Positions 1-8,052 of a stretch of 64,000 nt of DNA are shown here, in pieces. The stretch comes from Saccharibacillus endophyticus. Its GTDB lineage: Bacteria > Bacillota > Bacilli > Paenibacillales > Paenibacillaceae. The number at the start of each line of letters is the position of its first letter. The first letter of the stretch is position 1. The notes under the pieces are model-generated. The model searched no databases. It saw nothing but the letters and a program-made list of their open reading frames with translations, and was not told the DNA's origin. The stretch lies in the NCBI RefSeq assembly GCF_013185185.1, contig NZ_JAAZWE010000001.1:682001-746000 (forward strand), read 5' to 3'. A program made the position numbers and the translations under genes.

Positions 1-174
1 GAGTCGATCGGCGAAGTTCAAGACGTAGCGCGCGAGTCCGCCATGAACGCGCAAAACATCTCGGCGGCCACGCAGGAACAGCTGGCTTCGATGGAAGAAA
101 TTTCGTCCTCCTCCCAAGCGCTTGCGAGTTTGGCGGACGATCTCCAAAACGTCATTCGTCAATTTAAGATTTAA
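1..174 (+). CDS. Methyl-accepting chemotaxis protein, C-terminal fragment
   Basis: The reading frame is open from the first base and gives the last 57 residues of a protein whose 5' end lies outside the window. The segment is a long amphipathic helix rich in Ala, Gln, Glu and Ser, including the pattern AATQEQLASMEEISSSS, which matches the C-terminal methylation helix of chemoreceptor signalling domains. It ends in a basic IRQFKI tail without the CheR-binding pentapeptide seen in some enterobacterial receptors. The protein would signal to CheA/CheW at the membrane. The ligand domain cannot be judged from this fragment. A strong terminator follows about 40 bases downstream. Confidence 0.85.
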   Translation, partial: ESIGEVQDVARESAMNAQNISAATQEQLASMEEISSSSQALASLADDLQNVIRQFKI

Positions 175-214
175 AGTCATCCAAGCATTCAGCCTATTCA
201 GGCGAAGGCGCAAA

Positions 215-246
215 AAGGAAGTCCCTCGACGGGACTTCCTTTTTTC
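215..246 (+). terminator. Rho-independent terminator after the chemoreceptor gene
   Basis: Perfect 11-bp stem AAGGAAGTCCC (215-225) and GGGACTTCCTT (231-241) with a 5-base loop, continuing into a T run. It ends the plus-strand chemoreceptor transcript before the convergent DinB gene. Confidence 0.9.
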
Positions 247-276
247 TCATCTTTTCGCTTTTCTCCGTTCCGTGAA

Positions 277-783
277 TCAACTGAAGCTGCGGGTCGCCGG
301 CCATACGCCTTGCATCTTGCTCAGCATGACGATCTGGCCGATATGGTACGCGTCATGCATCGCCAGCGTGCGGATTCCGCCTCCGAGCGTTCCGCCGTCC
401 GAAAACTTGCGACCCAGCATGTCGACGTCCGATTTTTCGACCAAAGCCGAAAGTTCCCGATGCAGCCGATACAACTCTTCCTTGGATGCTGCCCATCCCG
501 CTTCCGAAGCGTCTTCCACGTTGAACGTGCCGGTGTTGTTTTCGGTCTCCGGAAATCCCTCCGTTTCTCCGTTCGCATTCATGAGCAGACGTTTTTTGTA
601 AAAGATCAGATGCCGCACGGTCTCGTGAATACAGTTGGAAGGACCGTCCAAAGGCTTCCATACTGCCTGCTTCGCCGTGACGCCTTGCAATGCTTGTTCC
701 AGCGGCGGGAACCACTCTTCCTGATCCAGACAGCTGTCCCATGATTGCTGAAGCAACTTGCCGGGCAATTCTTTGATATCCAT
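277..783 (-). CDS. DinB family protein
   Basis: A 168-residue protein of the DinB/YfiT-like four-helix superfamily. Members bind a metal through scattered histidines and are often thiol-dependent S-transferases or uncharacterised stress proteins. Visible features are the central CIHETVRHLIFYKKRLL segment (helix 2 with its His) and the C-terminal HDAYHIGQIVMLSK motif typical of DinB proteins, which supplies the other metal ligands. The frame is open 21 codons further upstream, but GGAGG lies 7 bases before the ATG at 781-783 giving MDIKELPGK, so that start is preferred. It is a single gene converging on the chemoreceptor gene. The substrate cannot be inferred. Confidence 0.85.
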   Translation of the reverse strand: MDIKELPGKLLQQSWDSCLDQEEWFPPLEQALQGVTAKQAVWKPLDGPSNCIHETVRHLIFYKKRLLMNANGETEGFPETENNTGTFNVEDASEAGWAASKEELYRLHRELSALVEKSDVDMLGRKFSDGGTLGGGIRTLAMHDAYHIGQIVMLSKMQGVWPATRSFS

Positions 784-903
784 CGATACGCCTCCTTGTC
801 GGTCTGCCCTGCGGGCTTTCTCTTTATTAGCTTTCACCCCCGGCAAGAGGACTTTAATCTCAAAAAAACAAAAAAGCGTCGGAAACGCAAAGTTCCGCGA
901 CGC

Positions 904-3162
904 TTACAAATACTCCCCGACGATGATATCCGTTCGGTACGGAGTCATTCCTTCCTCCATGCCGAACACCGTATCCGCTTCGTATTCCTTATGAGTCAAA
1001 GTTCCGCGCGCTTTCGCGTGCAGCGTATACAGCTCGGCGAGCGTCGTTCGGCGCACGTCCGCGAAAGCTCTTCCGAGCAGTTCCAAGCCGCTCATATTGT
1101 CATGCGCCGTGATCCGGAATCCTCTGTTTTTCACGACCGAATCGATCCAAATCAGCTGATTCTCCCACAAGTCGATCGCGAACGGAACGGCTTGCTGAGC
1201 ATCGACGGTCAGATCGAAACGCGATTCGACCGTGCGCGGATCGTAGGCCTGCCCGGCTCTTGCCCGGTGCCGCACCATGAATCCGGCCAAACATTCCGGC
1301 AGTGCCGAAAACGGTTGTCCCGTAAAGCAGGCGACCTGTACCATGGCGTAACGCGCTCGGGTTCTCCATAGCACTTCAGGGATATTCAAATCGATGAATT
1401 CGGAAGCGCCTTTCGGAGCATTGGTGATATCGCCGCTGTGCACCCCGAATTCCTCTTTCAAATTATAAAAAGCCAACGTCTCCACATGCGACCAATTTTC
1501 GTCCAGCAGCACCAGCGACAGATCAATGTCCACGCGCCGCATGTCGGCGGAACCTTCGTTCATATTGGTCCACCAGCAGAATAAACGCAGGATGTCCCCT
1601 TCCGGAACTTCGATGCGGCTGCCGCGAGGCAGGGGACGGAGCGCGGAGCTAGCCGAACGGTTCGAGAAAGGCACGGGAATATTCGCAAGGCGCGGATCGA
1701 TATAGACCGCACCCAACGGTTCGCGTTCGGCGAATCGGGCAATCAGCTCCTGCTCGATTCGTTGAACCAGCCGGTTGGTTTTGGCAGAGTCCAACCGCGG
1801 CAGGCGATCATGAATCGCGACGGCTTTGCCGATATTGCCTTTCGGAAAAAATACCCGGTATTGTCGAGACTCGCCGCGATGTTTGAAGTGCGCCAGCAGC
1901 TGAAGCAGCAGCGGAACCGCCAAACGGTCGGCTATGCGATCGAACGCGGACATGATCTTCTCCGTTTGCGCCGGTTGGGAACGCAGCAGCAGGTCCAATC
2001 GACGGGCTAATTCCCCCGGACGGCGAGCCAACAAGTCGATGACTTGGGGATCTTGCAAGATCAACCCTTCTTCCGCCTCGCGGCGGAAAGTCGGAATCGA
2101 TTTCTGCCGTCTCAACAGCGTGAAAGCTTCGAACGCCGAAGGGTAGCGTCCCCGCATTTCTCCCGGATGCAAAATCTCTCCAAGACGCTTCCAAGCCTCG
2201 CGATACAGCACCATGTCTTCGACGGAAGCTCCGGTCTTCTCCAGCAAACCGAGCAGCAAACGGCGTTCCGACCGTTTAAACTTACGGAATCGATAGGGGT
2301 TCACCGGTGTCCCGTCGGCAGGATGTATCTCCGTCTGCATGCCTTGCATCAGGTTGTACGGGTTAGCGGCAGGCCGCGTCAATTGAGCCGTCTTTTTCGT
2401 CCAGAACAGGCTTGTATCCAGTCCTGACAATCCCGCCGCCAGGCGCAGCACGTCCGTCGCCGTATTGAAGGATTTGGAAAGGCGTTCGACATCGGCCATT
2501 CCTTCTTCCAATAGCACGGAAGCAACGAAAGCCGCATTTTCCTTGTACGGCATCTCTTCCGGCAGCAAGCGGGACAGCTCGGGATCCAGACCGCTGCGCA
2601 GAGAGTCCGCTACATCCTGTTTGTCTTGTTCGGACAACGAAGCATTCGCGCGCATCAGATTACGGATAATGAATAGGTATTCGGTTTCGGATCCTTGTTC
2701 GATTTGTTTGAGCTTTTTGCGAATTTTCAATTCGGGGCGCTTCTCGGCCGGAGTCTCGGGCAATGCGCCCGTCATATAATGGAGCAGCGCGCGCAAATAT
2801 AGCTCTGCATCGCTTGCGTCCATGACCTGCTGCGGGAAATTGGGATACATGGGTACGTATTTGACATGGTCGCCGAGCATCCGCCGCAGCGTCGGTATCA
2901 CTGCATCATGAAGGTCGCTTAGGGTATCCGCATCCAGCGTCGAAGCTGTTTCCAGCAGTTCCGAAGAAAACGTAAACCCGAGTCTTTCCATATTTTTAAG
3001 CAGCGCCGCCAAAACACCGGGCTCCGCTGCCGAATGATGTTCGAGGTTGGAAGGGATCGTTTGCTGCTCCGCCGCAGGCAGTATCAACTTCCGTGCGCGT
3101 CGCAGAAATACCGGATTGAGGGTTCGAAGCGCCTGACGCGCATTCGCGTGTTGAAGGGTCAT
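904..3162 (-). CDS. Large uncharacterised protein with TerD-like C-terminal region
   Basis: A 752-residue soluble protein with no signal peptide or membrane segment. The N-terminal 450 residues are helical and rich in Leu, Arg and Glu. The last 230 residues contain RLFCWWTNMNEG, then DIDLSLVLLDENW and later EFIDLNIPEV, resembling the Asp-containing beta-strand motifs of TerD-type tellurite/stress proteins (family motif DLDxS). Overall layout recalls the MXAN_6230/SCO0854 family, but the RING-type Cys/His cluster that names that family is not visible here. The start has AAAGGAGG 9 bases upstream. It stands alone on the minus strand. A role in stress or calcium-linked signalling is only an inference from the TerD resemblance. 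Confidence 0.6.
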   Translation of the reverse strand: MTLQHANARQALRTLNPVFLRRARKLILPAAEQQTIPSNLEHHSAAEPGVLAALLKNMERLGFTFSSELLETASTLDADTLSDLHDAVIPTLRRMLGDHVKYVPMYPNFPQQVMDASDAELYLRALLHYMTGALPETPAEKRPELKIRKKLKQIEQGSETEYLFIIRNLMRANASLSEQDKQDVADSLRSGLDPELSRLLPEEMPYKENAAFVASVLLEEGMADVERLSKSFNTATDVLRLAAGLSGLDTSLFWTKKTAQLTRPAANPYNLMQGMQTEIHPADGTPVNPYRFRKFKRSERRLLLGLLEKTGASVEDMVLYREAWKRLGEILHPGEMRGRYPSAFEAFTLLRRQKSIPTFRREAEEGLILQDPQVIDLLARRPGELARRLDLLLRSQPAQTEKIMSAFDRIADRLAVPLLLQLLAHFKHRGESRQYRVFFPKGNIGKAVAIHDRLPRLDSAKTNRLVQRIEQELIARFAEREPLGAVYIDPRLANIPVPFSNRSASSALRPLPRGSRIEVPEGDILRLFCWWTNMNEGSADMRRVDIDLSLVLLDENWSHVETLAFYNLKEEFGVHSGDITNAPKGASEFIDLNIPEVLWRTRARYAMVQVACFTGQPFSALPECLAGFMVRHRARAGQAYDPRTVESRFDLTVDAQQAVPFAIDLWENQLIWIDSVVKNRGFRITAHDNMSGLELLGRAFADVRRTTLAELYTLHAKARGTLTHKEYEADTVFGMEEGMTPYRTDIIVGEYL

Positions 3163-3196
3163 CGTACAACCTCCTTTTATGTTTGTTAAACAATCG

Positions 3197-3269
3197 GAAG
3201 CCGCAGGAGAGCCGGAACGCTGGGATCGGTTGGAGGATAGAAGGAAGCGTTCCGATAGCCTGCGGCTTC
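3197..3269. repeat. Nested palindrome upstream of the TerD-like gene
   Basis: Outer arms GAAGCCGCAGG (3197-3207) and CCTGCGGCTTC (3259-3269) enclose inner arms GGAACGC (3214-3220) and GCGTTCC (3247-3253). The fold would be an 18-bp stem with internal bulges. No T run follows on either strand, so it is not a convincing terminator. It lies in the 5' leader region of the 904-3162 gene. Confidence 0.6.
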
Positions 3270-3386
3270 GTCATGTCCACACTTTATCACTCTCATATTC
3301 ACTCCAATAGGGCACAAGTATGGCGAAAGCAAAATGAATACAAAAAAAGCAAGCGGAATCTCTCCGCCTGCCTGCTCCCGATCTAC

Positions 3387-3746
3387 CTATTCGACTCGAT
3401 GTACCAGCTTGCTCCGCCGTCCCAATGTCATCTCGACCGTCTGTCCTTCGCGGAAGTTTTCCGGATTTTGGTTAGCAGAAATAACCGAACTTTTATGCTT
3501 GCCGTTGTCCAGCTTAACCCATACTTGATTGCGATGTCGGCTGACTACCGTTCCTTGAACTTTGGTAAAGTCTTTTCGAGTCATGTCCATCACGATCATA
3601 AAAAGCACGATGAATGCAATGATGCCTACAACAATGAACATGATCTGCAAGATCGAAAATTTAGGATTGCTCCAATTGCCAAAAACCTGCCCTGCCGATA
3701 AAGCAAACAGCAGCGCGGTAATCAACAAAGTCGATTTCATCTGCAA
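3387..3746 (-). CDS. Small membrane protein, unknown function
   Basis: About 119 residues with two hydrophobic segments: an N-terminal signal-anchor (STLLITALLFALSAGQVFG) and a second transmembrane helix (ILQIMFIVVGIIAFIVLFMI), followed by a polar domain of about 70 residues containing KVQGTVVSRHRNQVWVKLDNG, which looks like a small beta-barrel (OB-like or NfeD-like). The start is uncertain. TTG at 3744-3746 lies 8 bases after GGAGGG, whereas the ATG two codons later lies 14 bases away and a GTG at 3771-3773 has no SD. The next gene upstream (3777-4142) is on the same strand 30 bases away, so the two probably form an operon. I do not recognise the family. Confidence 0.7.
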   Translation of the reverse strand: MQMKSTLLITALLFALSAGQVFGNWSNPKFSILQIMFIVVGIIAFIVLFMIVMDMTRKDFTKVQGTVVSRHRNQVWVKLDNGKHKSSVISANQNPENFREGQTVEMTLGRRSKLVHRVE

Positions 3747-3776
3747 TGTCCGTTCCCTCCTATTCATATGCACGGA

Positions 3777-4142
3777 TTAAGCTTTTTTAAATTCGTCAGT
3801 CATATCCCTTTTCACGAATTCAGATGGCACATCCTGCGTCTGGGTGAAGCTATGAAACAACAGCTCTGTCGTCTCCGCGTTAAAAGTCTCCACGACTTCT
3901 CCGCCCGGCTTCGAAATTTGTCCGATCGCGTAATGCCGGAATCCATCCGGATGAGGAACCCGAATTTCCACGATCATTTCCTCATAAGATCCGGCACATT
4001 GAATATACAGATTGTCGCTAACGGTAAGTCCGCAGTATGTACGATTCAGGTCATCCATCCGATCTAAAATCTGTCTGATTCGTTCGCGGGAAGCGTCCTG
4101 CTCGGTAACATTCCCGCGGTTTTCCTCATATCTGAATTCCAT
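3777..4142 (-). CDS. Hypothetical protein, 121 residues
   Basis: A soluble acidic protein without signal peptide or membrane segments. Visible stretches are ASRERIRQILDRMDDLNRTY at the N-terminal side and a beta-rich middle (NLYIQCAGSYEEMIVEIRVP), suggesting a small alpha/beta fold. The SD AAGGAGAG sits 10 bases before ATG. It is the first gene of a probable two-gene unit with the small membrane protein at 3387-3746. No family recognised. Confidence 0.7.
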   Translation of the reverse strand: MEFRYEENRGNVTEQDASRERIRQILDRMDDLNRTYCGLTVSDNLYIQCAGSYEEMIVEIRVPHPDGFRHYAIGQISKPGGEVVETFNAETTELLFHSFTQTQDVPSEFVKRDMTDEFKKA

Positions 4143-4185
4143 GAAATCACTTCTCTCCTTCCTTTGACCAAAGATTTGGAATCAA

Positions 4186-4217
4186 CAAAACCGCAGGCTT
4201 AAGGCTCTGCGGTTTTG
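4186..4217 (-). terminator. Probable terminator after the flavin oxidoreductase gene
   Basis: Perfect 10-bp inverted repeat CAAAACCGCA (4186-4195) and TGCGGTTTTG (4208-4217). On the minus strand the stem is followed by only a short T-rich stretch, so termination strength is uncertain. Confidence 0.6.
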
Positions 4218-4259
4218 TGTTGGTTCTATTTTACATCTTGCGGCGAAGAGGAACAAGCA

Positions 4260-5189
4260 TCACCGAGCTTGGACGCGTTTTTCCCAATCCGACTCCAGAA
4301 ATTCCGTGTTGATGGCAACGCCTGCCATCGATCCGGCCGCGACAGCCGCGGCTACCTGGTACTTCTGCGAAGCTCCGTCACCCGCACCGAACACGCCGGG
4401 CAGATCGGAGCGTCCCAATTCGTCCACGATCATCGTACCGAACTCGTTTACGGCACAACCGAGTTTTACGGGAAGATCAGAGCCGGGAGCAAGCTTCGGA
4501 GCAAAGAAAATGGCGGTACGCGGAATCTCGCGGCCGTCTTCCAGTATAATCGCGACCGTCTCTCCTGCTTCGGAAGATATCTCGCGAATCGGAGCCTCAT
4601 AAACGGGAATTCCTCTGCGCCGAAACTCCGTCATTTCTTCTTCGGGACGAGGCGTTCCGTCGGTGAAAACGGCCACATCATTCGACCATCCGGAGATCGT
4701 GCGCGTCAGGTGCATCGTATGATCTCCGGCAATAACGGCGATCGGTCGATCCCGCATCTCCCAACCGTCGCAATACGGGCAGACATAAGCGCTTTTTCCG
4801 TAGACGTGTTCCAGCCCTTTCAAATTCATCGGAAGATCTTTCATGCCCGTCGCGAATAGCAGCTTACGGCCGGTATGCGTTTCCCCTTCGCTTGTCGTCA
4901 CTCGGAACGCGCCGTCGCTTCCTTCGATGCTTGCTGCGGCTGTCTGAACAAAACGCACGCTCGGATATGCCGCAATCTGTTCGCGTGCGACTTTGCGCAG
5001 CTCGGACGGAGATACGCCGTCACGAGTCAAAAAACCATGAGATTCGCGAGTGACCCGATGGCGAGGCAGTGCTTCGTCGATAACAAGCACGCTGCGGCGG
5101 GCTCTTCCCAAAACCAGTGCGGCACTCATCCCTGCCGGGCCTCCTCCGATGATAATCACGTCTGCCGAGTTTGAAGATGGATTCAACAT
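4260..5189 (-). CDS. Thioredoxin reductase-like NAD(P)/FAD-dependent oxidoreductase
   Basis: 309 residues with the class II pyridine nucleotide-disulfide oxidoreductase layout. The FAD-binding GGGPAGMSAALVLGRA is near residue 16, a redox CPYC motif (YVCPYCDGWEMRDRP) lies near residue 140 in the NADPH-binding half, and GVFGAGDGA near residue 280 binds the FAD ribityl chain. The normal TrxB NADPH signature GxGxxA is degenerate here (VIAGDHTMHL), as in TrxB-like and FNR-like oxidoreductases of unknown partner. It could reduce a dithiol protein or act as a disulfide reductase in the cytosol. SD AAGGAGAG precedes ATG. It is monocistronic. The physiological partner is not visible. Confidence 0.85.
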   Translation of the reverse strand: MLNPSSNSADVIIIGGGPAGMSAALVLGRARRSVLVIDEALPRHRVTRESHGFLTRDGVSPSELRKVAREQIAAYPSVRFVQTAAASIEGSDGAFRVTTSEGETHTGRKLLFATGMKDLPMNLKGLEHVYGKSAYVCPYCDGWEMRDRPIAVIAGDHTMHLTRTISGWSNDVAVFTDGTPRPEEEMTEFRRRGIPVYEAPIREISSEAGETVAIILEDGREIPRTAIFFAPKLAPGSDLPVKLGCAVNEFGTMIVDELGRSDLPGVFGAGDGASQKYQVAAAVAAGSMAGVAINTEFLESDWEKRVQAR

Positions 5190-5249
5190 ATCGATCTCTC
5201 CTTTTGTAACTATTATAGATTCTTTATATCTCTTATTATCCCAAAAGAA

Positions 5250-5296
5250 AAGCGGTCTATGTTATGAATAGGTAAACAGGATACCGAAGACCGCTT
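5250..5296 (-). terminator. Possible terminator after the ankyrin gene
   Basis: AAGCGGTCT (5250-5258) and AGACCGCTT (5288-5296) form a 9-bp stem with a long 29-base loop. On the minus strand the stem runs into TTTTCTTTT. The long loop makes this a weak call; an operator role for the neighbouring oxidoreductase promoter is possible. Confidence 0.4.
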
Positions 5297-5391
5297 GATT
5301 TCAATTAAAGATGATATGTATCTATAATATTCGTAATCGTTTCGATTTGTCAATTCTTTTGTCCGATTTTTGATTCGAGGATTTTAACGGC

Positions 5392-6441
5392 CTAGGTTTG
5401 AGCATATTTTTCTGCAGCATGAAGCGGCGTTTCGCCTTTCGAATTCGGCAGGTTCGGGTTTACTCCTGCTTCGATCAAAGCTTCAATTGCGGCTGTTTTC
5501 CCGAATTGGGCGGCGTAATGAAGCGGGGTACGGCCGTGCTTTTCCTCTATTGACGGATCTGCGCCGTGTCCGATCAACGCAGCGACGGCAACATCGTTGT
5601 CCGCGTATGCCGCCATATGCAGCGGGGTAAGTCCTGCTGCTTTGCTATTGAGTTGATTCACTTCGGCTCCCCCGCGTACGACTGAAGCGATCAATGAAAC
5701 ATCTCGGCAGTTGACAACCAAAAACAATCCGCCTTTACGCAAGGAAGCCTCGTTCGCTTGAGGGTCGATTCGCGCCAGGTAATCAACGATTTCCAAAGCT
5801 CCGGTCGTATAGGCTTGCTCGAGCGGCGTATGTCGGTTATGCGTCTTGGCCGTGTCGGCTCCCGCTTCAACCAACAAGCGAACCAACTCGAGATTTCGAT
5901 GCGCGCAAGCGATATGCAGAGGCGTTCCGTAACCGCTCACTTTGCGATCCAACTCGCGCGAGGAAGCTTTGGGCAGACGTTCCAAGACCGCTTCTGTATC
6001 CTTTTTGATACAGGCATAAGCCAACGTGTTCTTGAAGGTTTCCGATTTCAATGCTTTTTCCAGCCGTTGTTTGGCCCAGTCTCCGTCCGGTTCGATCCGG
6101 TAAACCTCGTACGCCAGCCAATCGATCGCTTGTCCGGCATCCAACAGCGGGTTTAGGTCATTCCGGTATTCAAGGGTCGGCGCGGCGCCGGGAGGCGATA
6201 CCAGCAGAAATCCGGTCCATTCCGTCGTTCGCTTTTGGTAAGCACGTCTGATGATTTTCATGGGATCGCCGGGTAAGTCAGGGTCTTCGCATCGATATTG
6301 ACCAGGGTTTCCCGTATAGAGCTGGTAGGAGGAAACGATCGGATCGCAAAAAGCGATCAGCAGCACATGGGAGTGCGGAGAAGGTCGGTATTGATCCAAT
6401 AATGTCTGTAGTTCGTTAAGGGCCGAATCCATTTTATGCAT
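5392..6441 (-). CDS. Ankyrin-repeat protein with an unrecognised N-terminal domain
   Basis: 349 residues. The last 200 carry about five ankyrin repeats, with clear copies YGTPLHIACAHRNLELVRLL, GLTPLHMAAYADNDVAVAAL, GRTPLHYAAQFGKTAAIEAL and GETPLHAAEKYAQ. The first 130 residues form a separate globular domain (HSHVLLIAFCDPIVSSYQLY, then WTGFLLVSPPGAAPTLEYRN) that I do not recognise. Ankyrin repeats bind protein partners; no catalytic motif is seen and there is no export signal, so it is probably a cytosolic adaptor or part of a protein-interaction system. GGAGG sits 9 bases before ATG. It appears monocistronic. Confidence 0.8.
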   Translation of the reverse strand: MHKMDSALNELQTLLDQYRPSPHSHVLLIAFCDPIVSSYQLYTGNPGQYRCEDPDLPGDPMKIIRRAYQKRTTEWTGFLLVSPPGAAPTLEYRNDLNPLLDAGQAIDWLAYEVYRIEPDGDWAKQRLEKALKSETFKNTLAYACIKKDTEAVLERLPKASSRELDRKVSGYGTPLHIACAHRNLELVRLLVEAGADTAKTHNRHTPLEQAYTTGALEIVDYLARIDPQANEASLRKGGLFLVVNCRDVSLIASVVRGGAEVNQLNSKAAGLTPLHMAAYADNDVAVAALIGHGADPSIEEKHGRTPLHYAAQFGKTAAIEALIEAGVNPNLPNSKGETPLHAAEKYAQT

Positions 6442-6676
6442 GACAATATTCCTCCGGGTCGATTTGTTGGTTGCGTTTTTTTCAGGGTTTGTTTTGCTGT
6501 TTTTCCGGTTTTTATGTTTTTATTATTGTGAATTTTTCATATAATGATTTTTTATTTTTTCGCTAAATCTCGATATGCTGATTGCGGACAGGTTCCCTTT
6601 TCGGTTGATCGATTGGAACTACTGTATCACACTCCGATCATTTACTGCCAAGCCGTCCGGCATGGCATAATAAACC
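6442..6676. other. AT-rich intergenic region without a recognisable gene
   Basis: Upstream of the ankyrin gene the sequence is T/A-rich on the plus strand up to about 6560 and then returns to average composition. It probably carries the ankyrin gene promoter on the minus strand. No ORF with an SD, RNA gene or stem-loop of note was found. Confidence 0.5.
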
Positions 6677-6709
6677 TAGAAAAAGCACCCCCGTTAAGGA
6701 AGTGCTCTC
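6677..6709 (-). terminator. Terminator separated from its gene by a MITE
   Basis: On the minus strand AGCACTTCC (from 6706) pairs with GGGGGTGCT (two G-U pairs, loop TTAAC) followed at once by TTTTTC. It is best read as the original terminator of the iron lipoprotein gene, now displaced about 160 bases by the inserted element at 6727-6892. Confidence 0.65.
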
Positions 6710-6726
6710 GAATTTTTTTCGGTGTG

Positions 6727-6892
6727 CTAGGACGTGTCTGCAAACCTACTGACGTGTATCTTTTACTGCCTTTTCGCCCTCAACTACGTCACTTTCCCTT
6801 GACGTGCCCCGGCACGACTGCGGAAAAGTTCCTTGTCGATAACGAAAATTCAGCAAAATCTACGTTCGTCGAGGTTTGCAGACACGCCCTAG
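6727..6892. mobile_element. MITE-like element with 18-bp terminal inverted repeats
   Basis: The left end GGACGTGTCTGCAAACCT (6730-6747) and right end AGGTTTGCAGACACGCCC (6872-6889) are inverted repeats matching at 17 of 18 positions. They are flanked on both sides by CTAG (6727-6730 and 6889-6892, sharing one base with the repeats), compatible with a TA or CTAG target duplication of the kind made by IS5-family elements. The interior (about 120 bp) has no meaningful ORF, so movement would need a transposase in trans. The right end stops 3 bases before the stop codon of the iron lipoprotein gene. No second copy was found in this window. Assignment to IS5-like elements is inference. Confidence 0.75.
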
Positions 6893-6895
6893 AGC

Positions 6896-7930
6896 TTATT
6901 TGGCGGAAAGAAGGCTGTCCGTAATAAATTTCAGCTGCCCTTCGAGCGAAATCGGATCGTTGTACGTATCCGATTTCGGGTCCAGTCGGAAAACGTTGCC
7001 CGCTTTGACGGCCGGAAGGTTTTTCCAAATGCTGTTTCCGTAAACGACTTCGGGATCGCTGTCGTCGCCTGACCACGGGCTGGTGAAAATGATATCCCCG
7101 GCATACTCCGGCAGCAGCTCCAGCGAGATCGAAGCGAAGCCCGTACCGCTGTCGATCGCTTCCGCTTGCGCTTTTTCCGGCGCTTTCAACCCGAATTCGC
7201 CATACAGAATTTCGCCTCCGCGACCGTAATTGTGCCCGAATACGTAGAGGCCTTTGTCGTACGGGTTCAGAATGGATACCGTGCGATCGCCTACGGCCGC
7301 TTCGACTTGGGGCTTCAATTCATTGATCTGCGACTCCCAATTTTCGATCCATGCTTTCGCTTGATCTTCGCGGTCCGTCAGCTTTCCCAGTTCCAGGAGC
7401 AAGTCTTTGTAAGTCCGTTTGCCGTACTCGAACTGCACGACCGGCGCGATCGCGGATAACTGATCGATTCCTTCCGTGCCTTTGTACGCGATAATCAGAT
7501 CCGGCTTAAGTTCGAGAATCGGCTCGGCCGTCGGAAGATCGCCCAGATCGACGGTGCCTTGCGCAGCCAATTGTTCCTTGATGTATTTATTGTTGATCGC
7601 TCCCGACAACGCTCCTGCGACAGGAGCATCGAGCGCTACCAAATATCCGGTCGTAAAAGCAGTCAGATCAACGATGCGCTGCGGATTTCGGGGAACTTGA
7701 ACGTCGCCCGCATCCGATGCGAAAGTCACCGTATCGCTTTCCGTCGCTGCCGTTTTCTCAGCCGCAGGTTCTGCCGGCGTCTCCTCCGCAGTCTTTTCAA
7801 CCGCCGCCTGCTCTTTTGTCTCGGTCGTACTGCTTGTATCGGCCGCATTACTTGTCGGTTGCCCGCATGCGCTAAGCACCAGCATAAAAGCCATAACCAG
7901 CAGCAACAAAGCAGCATTATATCTTTTCAA
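6896..7930 (-). CDS. Iron-siderophore ABC transporter substrate-binding lipoprotein
   Basis: A periplasmic-binding-type (class III, FecB/FepB-like) protein anchored as a lipoprotein: signal LLLLVMAFMLVLSACG with the lipobox Cys, then a Ser/Thr/Glu/Ala-rich linker of about 50 residues, then the binding domain starting at PQRIVDLTAFTTGYLVALDA, with LKPDLIIAYKGTEG and a C-terminal PISLEGQLKFITDSL helix. It would deliver a ferric chelate to a permease that is not encoded nearby. The frame also opens at ATG 7952-7954, but no SD precedes it; TTG at 7928-7930, about 10 bases after AAAGGTGG, gives MKRYNAALLLL and is preferred. A Fur box lies 31 bases upstream, implying iron repression. A MITE sits just past the stop codon. 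Confidence 0.9.
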   Translation of the reverse strand: MKRYNAALLLLVMAFMLVLSACGQPTSNAADTSSTTETKEQAAVEKTAEETPAEPAAEKTAATESDTVTFASDAGDVQVPRNPQRIVDLTAFTTGYLVALDAPVAGALSGAINNKYIKEQLAAQGTVDLGDLPTAEPILELKPDLIIAYKGTEGIDQLSAIAPVVQFEYGKRTYKDLLLELGKLTDREDQAKAWIENWESQINELKPQVEAAVGDRTVSILNPYDKGLYVFGHNYGRGGEILYGEFGLKAPEKAQAEAIDSGTGFASISLELLPEYAGDIIFTSPWSGDDSDPEVVYGNSIWKNLPAVKAGNVFRLDPKSDTYNDPISLEGQLKFITDSLLSAK

Positions 7931-7960
7931 CAAAATAAACCCACCTTTTTTCATTTGATA

Positions 7961-7977
7961 TTGATAATCGTTATCAA
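7961..7977 (-). promoter_or_regulatory. Fur box
   Basis: TTGATAATCGTTATCAA matches the 7-1-7 Fur consensus TGATAATnATTATCA with one substitution and lies directly upstream of the iron lipoprotein gene. Iron-dependent repression is the expected consequence. Confidence 0.85.
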
Positions 7978-8052
7978 AATAGCACGCGATCTACGATTTG
8001 ACAAGCAAATTCTTCAGATTCGGCCAAAAGGCAGGTTTGATAAAAAATTGCG

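Noticed and set aside
6525..6560. AATTTTTCAT-like sequence shared with 37110-37140 as a repeat
   Set aside because: Both are AT-rich and the match is short; chance similarity cannot be excluded.
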